Source: CAZTPJ01 sp964614515 (GTDB lineage: Bacteria; Planctomycetota; Phycisphaerae; Phycisphaerales; UBA1924). Taken from it: a DNA stretch of 38,250 nucleotides. The notes beneath the pieces were generated by a model that was not told where the DNA came from, made no database searches, and saw nothing but the letters and a program-made list of their open reading frames with translations. The stretch's first letter is position 1. Each line of letters starts with the position of its first letter. The position numbers were made by a program, and so were the translations under genes. This document shows positions 8,467-17,177 of this stretch, piece by piece. The DNA lies in NCBI GenBank assembly GCA_964614515.1, contig CAZTPJ010000032.1, positions 1 through 38,250 on the forward strand. The letters are read 5' to 3'.

Positions 8467-11400
8467 GTGCAGGGCCATCTCATAATCTCGACCTGGCGGT
8501 GGCCGTTGGCGATCGCCGCATGCGCGGGAGTTGCGGTCGCGGCGATGGGCGCTCGGCCAAACGTCAGCCCCGCAGGACCACGAATCGAGCACCAGCCGAT
8601 CGATCCGGCAGAGGTGACGGGTCGCGACTTTGCGGGTGTGCGGTTCCCGATGGCGGCCTCTCCGGGGCGGCTTGAGTTTCGCGCCGCGTCCGCGTGGTCG
8701 TGGCGAGAGACCTCGCCGATCGCGGGCGAGGCGGATGTGATGCGGCTCGTGCTCGAAGGCGATGTCCGGGTCGCCCTGGGCACGCATGAGTTCCATGCCG
8801 CACGGGCCGCGGTGTGGATGCAACGCGTCGGGCAGGACGGCGACCGGGCCGTGTATCAGGTCTTCGCCTATTTCGACCGCGTCGGCACACCGACAGCGCC
8901 CTCGGGCCTGACGATCACGGCCGACCGCTTGCCCGTGCGGGCCAACATCGCAGTCACGGGTTCCATGCGACTGCTGGCGGATCGGTTGCTCAACGAACGA
9001 CCCACCGGCGAGTTTGTGCGCGAGAGCGAACGCGCGCTGGCGTCGATGCTTCGAGCGGTGACCTCTCGAGAACAGCCCGCGTTCATCGAGGGTCCTGCGC
9101 CCACGGCCGTGGCGGGAGCAACTCGGCCGGGGGTGGATCGCCCCTTTGCGCCACCGTCGGCGATTGATCCGGAATCGGACCTTGGGCGGGTGATCGGTTC
9201 GCTGTCGGCGGATTCGCCTGACCCGCCGATTTTCGCGAGCGAAGGGATGGTTTCGATCGCGGGGGACATCGTGATCGTGTCAGGTGAAGCGGAGAACGCG
9301 GTGCTGCTGCCGAGCGGGATCGTGGCACAGTATTGGGACCGGGCGCGGGGGCGGACGCTGCAACTCTCGGCGGAACGCGGAGTGGTGTTTCTGCCGCCGG
9401 GTCCGCTGAAGAACCTGGCTTCGCTGTCGGCGCGTGACGTGCGCGGCATCTATCTTGAGGGGGATGTGCGCGCGGATGATGGGCAGTATTCGCTGCGATC
9501 GCCGCGCGTGTATTACGACCTGCAGCAGAACAAGGCCCTGCTGCTCGACGCGGTGTTTTCGACCTTTGACGCGAGGCGAGGCTCGGTGCTGTACCTGCGG
9601 GCCGCGTCGCTGCGCCAGGAATCGCAGAACGAGTTTGGCGTGGTCGGCGCGATGTTGAGCAACACCGCGTTCTTCGTGCCGCACCTCTCCATCGGCGCCA
9701 CCAGCGTCACGCTCACGCGGCGCGAACGAGACGAAGGGCCACGCGAGACGGTCGTGGACGCACGGAACATCACGCTCCGCGCCGGGCCGTTGCCCTTCTT
9801 CTATTGGCCGATCTTCGTTGGCGATCCGACCGACATCCCGCTGCGGGATGTGTCCGTGACCAGTTCCAACAACACCGGCACGGGCATCCAGACGACGTGG
9901 AACCTCTTCGGACTCGCCGGCATCGATGCGCCCGAGGAAGTAACGGCCGATGTGCTGCTCGACTATTTCTTTGATCGTGGTGCGGGGATCGGGGGCGAAG
10001 TCTCGTGGCAGCGCCCGACGATGCGCGGCAGCATGTTCGCCTACACCCTGCCGTCGGACTCGGGGACCGACGTGTTCACCACGGGGGCCAAGGTGGATCG
10101 CGACAACGACTTTCGCGGCCTGGTGACGGCGCAACATCAACACGCAGTGGACGAGAACTGGACCGTCTTCGCGCAAGGCTGGCACGCCTCGGACCCTGCG
10201 TTCATTGATGCGATCTTCACCGACATGGCCACGCGACAACGCGAACTCGAAAACTCAATCTACCTGCGCCGGCTGGAGGACAACTCATCGCTGACGGTTC
10301 TCGCCAAGGGCGCCATTGACGATTTCACGCCGAGTCAGTATGTTCTCCAAAGCCATGGCTACACAGTGCGAAAACTGCCCGAGGCGACATACGGCCGCAT
10401 CGCCGATGATGTGCTGGGCGAGGCGGCGCCAGGGCTGTTGACACACACGTCGGAGTACAGCGTGAGCCGGATGGCACTGGAGTTCGATGACATCCCCGCC
10501 CGCGAACGCGGCCTGACGACGAATCGACTCGCCCGCGACGTACTCGGCCTGAACAACCCAAACGAGTCCCTGGCCGACCGCCTGCGCAACGAAGGATTGA
10601 GCGAGGATGACGTCTATCGCTTCGACACGCGACACGAACTGACCATGCCCCTGGCCGCGGGACCGATCAACATCACGCCCTTTGCGGTTGGTCGATTCAC
10701 GGCCTATGACACAAGTTTCGAGTCGTACGACGCCGGGGCTGATGAACAGACTCGCCTGTGGGGGGCCGCCGGCGCACGCCTGCACACCAGCATCGAACGC
10801 ATCGACAACTCCGTTGAGTCCGAGTTCTTCGATCTGCATCGCCTGCGGCACGTCATCGAACCGCGCGTCACGGCCTGGCACGCGGCGACGTCCATCGATC
10901 AGGTCTCCCTGCCGGTGTATGACTTCGACGTGGAAGGCATCGCGGAAGGCTCCGCGCTGGCCTTTGGCGTTGAACAGCGCTTCCAGACTCAGCGCGGCGG
11001 CCCGGGGCGTTGGCGATCCGTGGATGTCCTGACGCTTTCGGCGGATGTCATCGTTTCCAGCGATGAAGGTGAACGACAGTCGGGGATTCCGCGATACATT
11101 GACTATCGGCCGGAGCATTCGATTCTCGGCGACTTCGCGCAATTTGAGGCCGCGTGGCAGGTCTCCGACGCGGTGGCGATCGCCGGCTCGGCGACGTATG
11201 ACTTTGATGTGAATCAGCCGGTCAAGTCCAGCGTCGGCATGCTCATCCGCCACAGCGCCGAGTTCTCCACCTACGCCGAGATGCGGCACATCGACTCGGA
11301 AGATTCAACGTTTTACCTCGTGGCCGCAATTCTTGAACTCACGCCGAAGTATTCGACGACGCTTTCGGCCGCGTTTGACGGCGATGATGCGCAGTTGGAG

Positions 11401-11592
11401 CGGGCTGGCGTGGAGATTCGTCGGCTGTTCCCGAATGCGATTCTGGGTGTGGCCCTGAACTACAACAACCTTCTGGATGAGACGAGTTTTGGGTTTTCAT
11501 TCACACCGGTGGGTCTTGGCGGTCGCGGCGCGCGGCTGCGCGGACTCGGCAGCACGCAGGAATCGGCGCGATCAACCCAAGTCGGCGGCTGA
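8467..11592 (+). CDS. LptD/OstA-like outer-membrane LPS-assembly protein
   Basis: 1041 residues. The signal sequence around residues 9-30 ends near AAMGARP. The N-terminal part (to about 480) repeats OstA/LptA-like beta-jellyroll segments, including MVSIAGDIVIVSGEAENAV, and GPLPFFYWPIFVGDPT corresponds to the conserved LptD stretch before the barrel. The remaining ~550 residues alternate short beta strands rich in aromatics, as in a large outer-membrane barrel, with INITPFAVGRFTAYD and RLRHVIEPRVTAWH typical of LptD C-terminal strands. In proteobacteria LptD inserts LPS in the outer leaflet; by analogy this protein moves a lipid or glycolipid to the planctomycete outer membrane. GTG 8467 is chosen because a signal peptide follows directly and GAGG lies about 10 bases upstream; the frame extends to 8128 without a signal. 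Confidence 0.75.
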   Translation: MQGHLIISTWRWPLAIAACAGVAVAAMGARPNVSPAGPRIEHQPIDPAEVTGRDFAGVRFPMAASPGRLEFRAASAWSWRETSPIAGEADVMRLVLEGDVRVALGTHEFHAARAAVWMQRVGQDGDRAVYQVFAYFDRVGTPTAPSGLTITADRLPVRANIAVTGSMRLLADRLLNERPTGEFVRESERALASMLRAVTSREQPAFIEGPAPTAVAGATRPGVDRPFAPPSAIDPESDLGRVIGSLSADSPDPPIFASEGMVSIAGDIVIVSGEAENAVLLPSGIVAQYWDRARGRTLQLSAERGVVFLPPGPLKNLASLSARDVRGIYLEGDVRADDGQYSLRSPRVYYDLQQNKALLLDAVFSTFDARRGSVLYLRAASLRQESQNEFGVVGAMLSNTAFFVPHLSIGATSVTLTRRERDEGPRETVVDARNITLRAGPLPFFYWPIFVGDPTDIPLRDVSVTSSNNTGTGIQTTWNLFGLAGIDAPEEVTADVLLDYFFDRGAGIGGEVSWQRPTMRGSMFAYTLPSDSGTDVFTTGAKVDRDNDFRGLVTAQHQHAVDENWTVFAQGWHASDPAFIDAIFTDMATRQRELENSIYLRRLEDNSSLTVLAKGAIDDFTPSQYVLQSHGYTVRKLPEATYGRIADDVLGEAAPGLLTHTSEYSVSRMALEFDDIPARERGLTTNRLARDVLGLNNPNESLADRLRNEGLSEDDVYRFDTRHELTMPLAAGPINITPFAVGRFTAYDTSFESYDAGADEQTRLWGAAGARLHTSIERIDNSVESEFFDLHRLRHVIEPRVTAWHAATSIDQVSLPVYDFDVEGIAEGSALAFGVEQRFQTQRGGPGRWRSVDVLTLSADVIVSSDEGERQSGIPRYIDYRPEHSILGDFAQFEAAWQVSDAVAIAGSATYDFDVNQPVKSSVGMLIRHSAEFSTYAEMRHIDSEDSTFYLVAAILELTPKYSTTLSAAFDGDDAQLERAGVEIRRLFPNAILGVALNYNNLLDETSFGFSFTPVGLGGRGARLRGLGSTQESARSTQVGG

Positions 11593-11610
11593 CGACGAGG
11601 CTTGAGATCA

Positions 11611-12066
11611 TCAAATCGGCTGGCGCTTCGGCGCAGCGCTGGCCTCTGCTTTGCGGTCGGGCGATGATGGCCCCTCGCCATGGACGATTTCGGCGAGGGT
11701 CACCGACCCGAGCGATCGCACGACGGAAGCCGTGGCATCATCCATGATCCGATGGAGCGCGGCGAGCATGGGGTCCGTCATGTACGACTCACTTCGTTCG
11801 GATTCGGACCCGTCGATGTCATTCACGGCCCGCACGATGTCAAGCAGGGAAATGTGCGCGGGGTCTTGCGCGAGTTGATATCCCCCGCCGATCCCGCGTC
11901 TGCCCGCGATGAGCGAAGCGGCAGCGAGGAGCTGAAGCACCTTGGCCAGATAGTTCGCGGGAACCTGGGCTTGTGAAGCAAGTTCGACCGTGGACACACG
12001 TCGCGTCCCGTGCCGCGCAAGACAAGCCATGGCCCGCAAGGCGTATTCCGCCGTCCGAGAGAACAT
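11611..12066 (-). CDS. Rrf2-family transcriptional regulator without Fe-S cysteines
   Basis: 151 residues. The winged helix-turn-helix is typical of Rrf2: MFSRTAEYALRAMACLA, then VSTVELASQAQVPANYLAKV (recognition region) and GGGYQLA in the wing. The iron-sulfur ligands of IscR/NsrR (three cysteines around residues 90-105) are absent; that stretch reads DIDGSESERSESYMTDPM. The only cysteine is C15, inside the first helix. It may therefore sense something other than an Fe-S cluster. GGAG lies about 8 bases before ATG 12066; a GTG two codons upstream is less likely. It follows the P-type ATPase gene on the same strand (107 bp apart) and may control it. Confidence 0.85.
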   Translation of the reverse strand: MFSRTAEYALRAMACLARHGTRRVSTVELASQAQVPANYLAKVLQLLAAASLIAGRRGIGGGYQLAQDPAHISLLDIVRAVNDIDGSESERSESYMTDPMLAALHRIMDDATASVVRSLGSVTLAEIVHGEGPSSPDRKAEASAAPKRQPI

Positions 12067-12173
12067 GGGCACACTCCGCCCCGCCCTGGTTGTTCACGCA
12101 AGCCCCCACGAGTTGGCGCTGGCGCGAGTGCGACATGATACGCCCGGAAATTCCGGTCGGACCAGTCCACGGC

Positions 12174-14174
12174 TCAAGATTGAGGGGAAGACCGAAGCAG
12201 CAGCAGACGAAGCGAATTCGCCACCACCAGCACCGTGCCGCCTTCATGCGCCAACACGCCGATGCCCAGTGGCACGGGACGATGCACAAGCGAACCAATC
12301 AGCGTCGCGAGACTCATGGCGATGATCACCGTCAGGGCCAGCGTGAGGTTGGCCACGATCACCATGCGACATCGTCGTGACAAATCAATCGCCCACGGCA
12401 CACGACGCAAGTCATCGCTCAGCAGCACAATGTCCGCTGATTCCATCGCCGCGTCCGATCCGATCGTGCCAATCGCGATGGACACATCCGCCGCGGCCAG
12501 TGCGGGCGCATCGTTCACCCCGTCTCCAACAAAGCCGACGCCCGCGCGAGGCGAGGCGGCGCGAACCGTGTCGCGCGTCTGCTCAACCAATCGCACCTTG
12601 TCCTCGGGCTTGAGGTTCGCGTCCCATGCATCCAGTCCGAGTTGCGTCGCGATGCGTTCCGCGGCCGTGTCGGCGTCGCCCGTGAGCATGCGAATCGGGC
12701 GCACACCCAATGCGTGCATATCTCGAACGAAGTCCGCCGCGGCGTCGCGAACCGGATCGCTCATCACGAGCACGGCCGCGCCGGGCGTTTCGCCGCCCCA
12801 GGCGATCGCGGCGCCGATGCGCCCCTGTTCATGCAGCGCGCGAAACTTCGTGTCGAGGAGATCTCGCCACTGACCCGCGATGAACTCCCGCACATACGCC
12901 GCGCTTCCGATGCGTATCGACAGGCCGTCAATCACGCCGTGGACGCCAAGACCCGCATCGGCCGTGAGGTCATCGGCCTGGAGATCGGGCGTGTTGCGTT
13001 GGTTGGCGGCGGCGATGATGGCCGTGGCGACGGGATGCGTTGAGCCGGCTTCGAGCGTTCGCGCTGCGCTGAGAATCCAGGTTTCATCCGCTTCGCCCGC
13101 GATGATGTCGATGGCTTCGAGTGCTGGACGCCCCTGCGTGAGGGTTCCGGTCTTGTCGAGGCACACGGCCCGAATCCGGGCGAGTCGCTCGATCGACTGC
13201 CCGCCTTTGAACAACACGCCCTGACGAGCGGCACGGCTGATCGCAGCCAGCGTGGCCGTGGGCGTCGCGATGATCAACGCGCACGGCGAGGCGACGATAA
13301 GGAACGTCACGGCGACATACGCCGCATCGGAAACAGCCCGCCCGATCACACCCGCCCAGATCGCAAAGACCACGCCCGTTGCGACGAACACGCCGATGGC
13401 ATACGGCTGGCTGAACGAGTCGATGAACCGCTGGATCGGCTCGCGCTGCGCCTGGGCCCGTGTCACCAGATCAAGCACACGCTGGAGACTGGACTCACGC
13501 TCCGGGCGAAGCACCTCCGCTTCGATCGGATTGCCGAGATTGATCGTGCCTGCGAAGACCTCATCGCCGGGCGTGACGGTTCGCGGCACGCTTTCGCCGG
13601 TGAGCGAGGCTTGATCGAGACTGCTGCGACCACGTTCGACGCGAGCATCAACCGGGACGACAGCGCCCGCGCTGATGCGGATGCGTTCGCCGATGCCCAG
13701 GTCCGCGGGTGAGCACGATCGCCACTGGCCATCGCGCCAGACATCCGCGGCCGTGGGCGCGAGCGCGTGCAAGGCGCGCACGTCGCGCTTCGTTCGCTCC
13801 ATCGCGAGCGATTCAAGCGAACCCGAGAGCACGAAGAGGAAGAGCAAGAGAGCGCCCTCTTCCGGATGCCCGACCCCCGCGGCGAGAATGGCGGCGACGA
13901 CCATGAGCACATCAATGTTGATCACGCCCCCGCGCAAGGCCCCGGCCGACGTTCGTGCGCCATACACAAGCCCGATCGCCAGCGACGCCCAGCACAACGG
14001 CTCAAACATCGCAAGGCCCGCGATCCTCACCAGCACAAGCCAAAGCCCCAGCAACCCACCCATCACGCACGACGCGATGAACTCACCACGCGGACTGAGA
14101 ATCGCGGCAATCCACCCCGGCCCGACGGCCTCGGTTGGGCCAGGGGGGATGGATTGGCTGGCAACGGTGGTCAC
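12174..14174 (-). CDS. Heavy-metal P1B-type ATPase, SPC/HEGGT (P1B-4-like) class
   Basis: About 666 residues, inner-membrane metal exporter driven by ATP. Visible are the actuator loop TGES (192-195), the membrane metal site SPC (296-298), the phosphorylation site DKTGT (340-344), the hinge GDGVNDAPA, and HEGGT in the last helix region (about 643-647). No N-terminal CxxC metal-binding domain or His-rich tail is present. SPC plus HEGGT marks the P1B-4 group, whose known substrates include Fe(II), Co(II) and Zn(II). GTG 14174 is preferred because the alternative TTG 14204 sits only 4 bp from the palindrome at 14209-14227 and overlaps the preceding glycosyltransferase gene; neither start has a good Shine-Dalgarno. 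Followed on the same strand by the Rrf2 regulator. Confidence 0.9.
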   Translation of the reverse strand: MTTVASQSIPPGPTEAVGPGWIAAILSPRGEFIASCVMGGLLGLWLVLVRIAGLAMFEPLCWASLAIGLVYGARTSAGALRGGVINIDVLMVVAAILAAGVGHPEEGALLLFLFVLSGSLESLAMERTKRDVRALHALAPTAADVWRDGQWRSCSPADLGIGERIRISAGAVVPVDARVERGRSSLDQASLTGESVPRTVTPGDEVFAGTINLGNPIEAEVLRPERESSLQRVLDLVTRAQAQREPIQRFIDSFSQPYAIGVFVATGVVFAIWAGVIGRAVSDAAYVAVTFLIVASPCALIIATPTATLAAISRAARQGVLFKGGQSIERLARIRAVCLDKTGTLTQGRPALEAIDIIAGEADETWILSAARTLEAGSTHPVATAIIAAANQRNTPDLQADDLTADAGLGVHGVIDGLSIRIGSAAYVREFIAGQWRDLLDTKFRALHEQGRIGAAIAWGGETPGAAVLVMSDPVRDAAADFVRDMHALGVRPIRMLTGDADTAAERIATQLGLDAWDANLKPEDKVRLVEQTRDTVRAASPRAGVGFVGDGVNDAPALAAADVSIAIGTIGSDAAMESADIVLLSDDLRRVPWAIDLSRRCRMVIVANLTLALTVIIAMSLATLIGSLVHRPVPLGIGVLAHEGGTVLVVANSLRLLLLRSSPQS

Positions 14175-14188
14175 GCAGGAATGAATCG

Positions 14189-15409
14189 TCAAGCGGCCCG
14201 GCAAGTCGAATGAGAACCAATCTCATTTGAAGTCGCCTGCGATGGAAGAGCGTCCGCGACGCCTCCGGCGGCCAGAATCGCACGGGCCCGGTTCTCGTAG
14301 GAAAACGACTGGGCCAGCCCAAGGGCATGGGTGCGTCGGGCGGTGGAGCGCTCCGGGGTCTCGTCGATCGCTTCGCGAATCGCCCGCGCCACATCCGCCG
14401 CGTCGTCAGGCTCGAACCACACCACCGCGCGATCATCGACCCAGTCCTTCAGCGCCTGGATCGCCGACGCGACGATCGGCGGCCCGGCCGCAAGATATTC
14501 CGCGAGTTTGATCGGACTCGTCCAGTTGCACGATGGCTCATGGGCGCTCGGCGGCAACACCAGCACATCCGCGTGCCAGAGCCACGGTGGAACGTCCGCG
14601 TGGTTGACCGGGCCGTGCGCGATGACACGACCGGGCGCACGCTCGGCGATGCGTCGGCGCACTCTCTCGACGTCTTCGGGCAGTCCGCCGAGCAAGTGAA
14701 CAAGCATGTCGCGATCGAGCATTCGAGCGGCGTCGATGAGCGTCGGGATGCCCTTGTGATCGTACAGGTGGCCGCTGTACACCACGCGTCGAGCGCGATG
14801 CGCATCGGCGTCAGCGATGAGGAATGGATCAGGCCCCATGTCGGCCATGAGATGTGGGCGGGCGAATCGCTCGATGTCCACGCCGTCGGGCACGATGAAC
14901 ACGCGACGGGGCGCAGCACCGCGAGTGATGTAGTGATCGCGCAGTCTGTGCGAAATGGTGATGATCGCGGCGATGCGGTGGCCATCGCGAGTCGTCGCCC
15001 GCAACGCGGCATCAAGCAGCGGATTCGGATCATCGATGTACGCGTGCGTCTCGCATACGACCGGTAGGCCGGCCGTCGCCGCGGCCAGAGCGCAGCGGAA
15101 CGACCTGGCGTAAATGAACTCAGCGCCATCGCGTCTGGCCTGCTCGACGGCCCAGCGCGCGAAGGCGTCGATCGCCTCTTCCGCTCGCGGCGCAGCCATG
15201 CGTGAATCGGGCGTGCGCCAGCGAAGTCGAGGTTCGGCAAACCGCGCACCGAGCGCCTCGAACGTCACGCCCGACACCGGCGGGCGGCAATACACCGTCG
15301 CCTCGCATCCCGCGCGGATGAAGCCCCCCCCTGTTTTGACCACGTTGACCATGTGCGCTTGCGCGCGGTCGGCTTCAACCTCGGTCATCACGGCCACGCG
15401 GAGCATCAT
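14189..15409 (-). CDS. Glycosyltransferase family 4 (GT-B) protein
   Basis: 406 residues, cytosolic or peripheral. GT4 marks are an N-terminal Rossmann half with a GGGFIRAGCEATVYCRP-like acceptor segment, FIVPDGVDIERF, the C-terminal donor half starting VVYSGHLYDHKG, and SPIKLAEYLAAGPPIVAS. This last segment binds the nucleotide-sugar donor and holds the second Glu of the EX7E pattern. Donor and acceptor are unknown. ATG 15409 has GGAGG just upstream, and its ATGATG overlaps the TGA stop of the asparagine synthase gene, so translation is probably coupled. The last codons contain the 14209-14227 palindrome. Confidence 0.88.
   Translation of the reverse strand: MMLRVAVMTEVEADRAQAHMVNVVKTGGGFIRAGCEATVYCRPPVSGVTFEALGARFAEPRLRWRTPDSRMAAPRAEEAIDAFARWAVEQARRDGAEFIYARSFRCALAAATAGLPVVCETHAYIDDPNPLLDAALRATTRDGHRIAAIITISHRLRDHYITRGAAPRRVFIVPDGVDIERFARPHLMADMGPDPFLIADADAHRARRVVYSGHLYDHKGIPTLIDAARMLDRDMLVHLLGGLPEDVERVRRRIAERAPGRVIAHGPVNHADVPPWLWHADVLVLPPSAHEPSCNWTSPIKLAEYLAAGPPIVASAIQALKDWVDDRAVVWFEPDDAADVARAIREAIDETPERSTARRTHALGLAQSFSYENRARAILAAGGVADALPSQATSNEIGSHSTCRAA
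14209..14227. promoter_or_regulatory. 19-bp palindrome, Fur-box-like candidate operator
   Basis: Perfect inverted repeat AATGAGA-N5-TCTCATT, with spacer ACCAA. Size, AT-richness and the GAGAA/TCTCA half sites resemble Fur/PerR-family operators. It lies 34 bp upstream of the preferred GTG start of the metal ATPase, inside the last codons of the glycosyltransferase gene, in otherwise GC-rich DNA. P1B-4 ATPases are known PerR/Fur targets in Bacillus and Listeria, so iron-dependent control of metal export is a reasonable inference. Confidence 0.5.
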
Positions 15410-17175
15410 CGCGCCTCCAGCCACGCGGCCAACGCGAGCAGTGAATACATGCGCTGCGAGCGCATCGGATGCGGCGCTTCAACAACCGCACGCCACGATT
15501 CGCCAAGCACATCGCGCACCAGACGAGTTTCCGCCAGACGCGGAAACATCTCCGGCCACGGGTCACGATCGCCCAGACGCAGGCTGAAGCCCTGCTTCGG
15601 GCGTGCGAGCATGTCCTTTGAAAGCCGTGGCGCCAGGTATTCTCGAAGCAGCGACTTCGCCGATCCGCCGCCACGCTCATCCTTCGACACTGGCCGCGAC
15701 AACGACCAGTCAAGCAGGCGGCGATCGAGCATCGGCGCTCGCACTTCAAGCCCCACGGCCATGGCCGCACGATCGACCTTCGGCAGGATCGATCCCGCGC
15801 AGAACGTCAGCAGGTCAAAGCGTTGGGCGCGGCGCGGATGCGGCATCGCGGGCGCATCAAGCGAGTTGGCCCACTCGGCGATTGCCTCAGCGGAAAGTCC
15901 CGAATCAGGGATCAGGCGCTGCACCTCATCGAAGGTGAATCGCGGCATGACGCGCGACAGGTGCGACGCGCCGGACTCGAACGGTTCGCTATGCCACGCA
16001 TACCCGCCGAACGCTTCATCGCCGCCATCGCCGGAGAGAACAACCTTCACATGCTCTCGCGCAGCGCGGGCGACGGCCGTGGCCGTGAGCAGCGCACCGA
16101 AGGTCTGCGGCTCGTCATAGGCCTCGGCGGCGGCGTGGAGGAGGTCGTCAACGTCGGCCGCGCTGCACTCGATGCGGATGTGCCGATGTCCACAGGCCTG
16201 TGCGATCGCCGCCGCGGCCATCGATTCATCCGCAGCGCCGGGCATGGCGAGCGTGATCGCGGTCACGGATGAAGGGTGGGGTGCGTGAAGAGCCGCCAGC
16301 CCGGCCGCCACACTCGCCGAATCCACTCCGCCCGAAAGAAACAGCCCCACGGGGACATCGGACGTGAGATGCTCGGCGATGATGCGCATCCACAGATCGC
16401 TGAACTCGTTCGTGGGGGGGGCCAGATCGCGGCGCGGATCGCGCGGTGCGGCAGTACATTCGCGAACCGGCTGCCAGTGCGTCCAGATGGTGGGCGAGGT
16501 CTGACCCGGCCGCCAGCGCAGCGCGGAGCCAGGCTCGAGTTTGTAAGCGCCCTGCCAGACCGTCTGCGGCGCGGGAGAATACCCAAGCAGCAGCACACGC
16601 GCCATCGCCTCACGCGACAGCGCCGGGGACCGCGGCAAGATCTCAACCAGCGCATCGAGGTCCGACGCGAGTCGAAGCACGCCATCTTCCAGCGACCAGC
16701 ACAACGGCTTCATGCCGACGTGATCCACGGCTGCGATTTGTTCGCCCCCCCCCCCACTCGCCGCATTCCAGATCACCAGCGCATACATGCCCATGATGCG
16801 CTGGAGCAGCCCCTCCCCCCCCCATTGGGCATAGCCATGCAGCAGGACTTCGGTGTCGCATCGTGATCGAAATTGATGGCCGAGGCCGATCAGTTCGCGC
16901 CGCAGGTCGGCCGCGTTGTAGATCTCGCCGTTGAAAACGATCGTGTGGCCCCGACGCGGACAGGTCATCGGCTGCGCCCCGGCCGTCGAAAGATCGTTGA
17001 TGGCGAGTCTGGTGTGGGCGAGGCGCACCGCACTGTCGGGCGTGTGAGACTCACCCTCGGCGTCCGGTCCGCGCCGCGACAGCCGCGCCATGGCCCGTTG
17101 CCAGCCCTGATCCTCGATCACCCTCTCATCCGGCGTCGGTGGACACAGCGCTGCGCGAACGAGCAGACCACACAC
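15406..17175 (-). CDS. Asparagine synthase (glutamine-hydrolysing), AsnB type
   Basis: 589 residues. The N-terminal class II glutamine amidotransferase domain requires Cys as residue 2. GTG 17175 followed by TGT (MCGLLV) provides this, and GGGAG lies 7 bases upstream, so this start is firm. Also seen are RRGPDAEG, FNGEIYN (81-87) and CDTEVLL. The synthetase domain has the PP-loop SGGVDS (281-286). It makes Asn from Asp and Gln, or amidates a related metabolite; many AsnB copies in polysaccharide clusters modify sugars or surface glycans. It starts 2 bp after the methyltransferase stop and overlaps the glycosyltransferase start. Three homopolymer tracts lie in frame: C11 at 16745-16755, C9 at 16815-16823, G8 at 16414-16421. 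The C11 tract codes a GGGG insert in a loop. Confidence 0.9.
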   Translation of the reverse strand: MCGLLVRAALCPPTPDERVIEDQGWQRAMARLSRRGPDAEGESHTPDSAVRLAHTRLAINDLSTAGAQPMTCPRRGHTIVFNGEIYNAADLRRELIGLGHQFRSRCDTEVLLHGYAQWGGEGLLQRIMGMYALVIWNAASGGGGEQIAAVDHVGMKPLCWSLEDGVLRLASDLDALVEILPRSPALSREAMARVLLLGYSPAPQTVWQGAYKLEPGSALRWRPGQTSPTIWTHWQPVRECTAAPRDPRRDLAPPTNEFSDLWMRIIAEHLTSDVPVGLFLSGGVDSASVAAGLAALHAPHPSSVTAITLAMPGAADESMAAAAIAQACGHRHIRIECSAADVDDLLHAAAEAYDEPQTFGALLTATAVARAAREHVKVVLSGDGGDEAFGGYAWHSEPFESGASHLSRVMPRFTFDEVQRLIPDSGLSAEAIAEWANSLDAPAMPHPRRAQRFDLLTFCAGSILPKVDRAAMAVGLEVRAPMLDRRLLDWSLSRPVSKDERGGGSAKSLLREYLAPRLSKDMLARPKQGFSLRLGDRDPWPEMFPRLAETRLVRDVLGESWRAVVEAPHPMRSQRMYSLLALAAWLEAR

Positions 17176-17177
17176 GG

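Noticed and set aside
9280..10239. 319-codon minus-strand frame inside the LptD-like gene
   Set aside because: Arg/His-rich shadow frame with no domain; the plus-strand reading carries a signal peptide and LptD motifs.
14175..14204. TTG 14204 as the start of the metal ATPase
   Set aside because: It is possible, but lies only 4 bp from the palindrome, overlaps the previous gene, uses a rare codon and has no Shine-Dalgarno. GTG 14174 is preferred, with moderate certainty.
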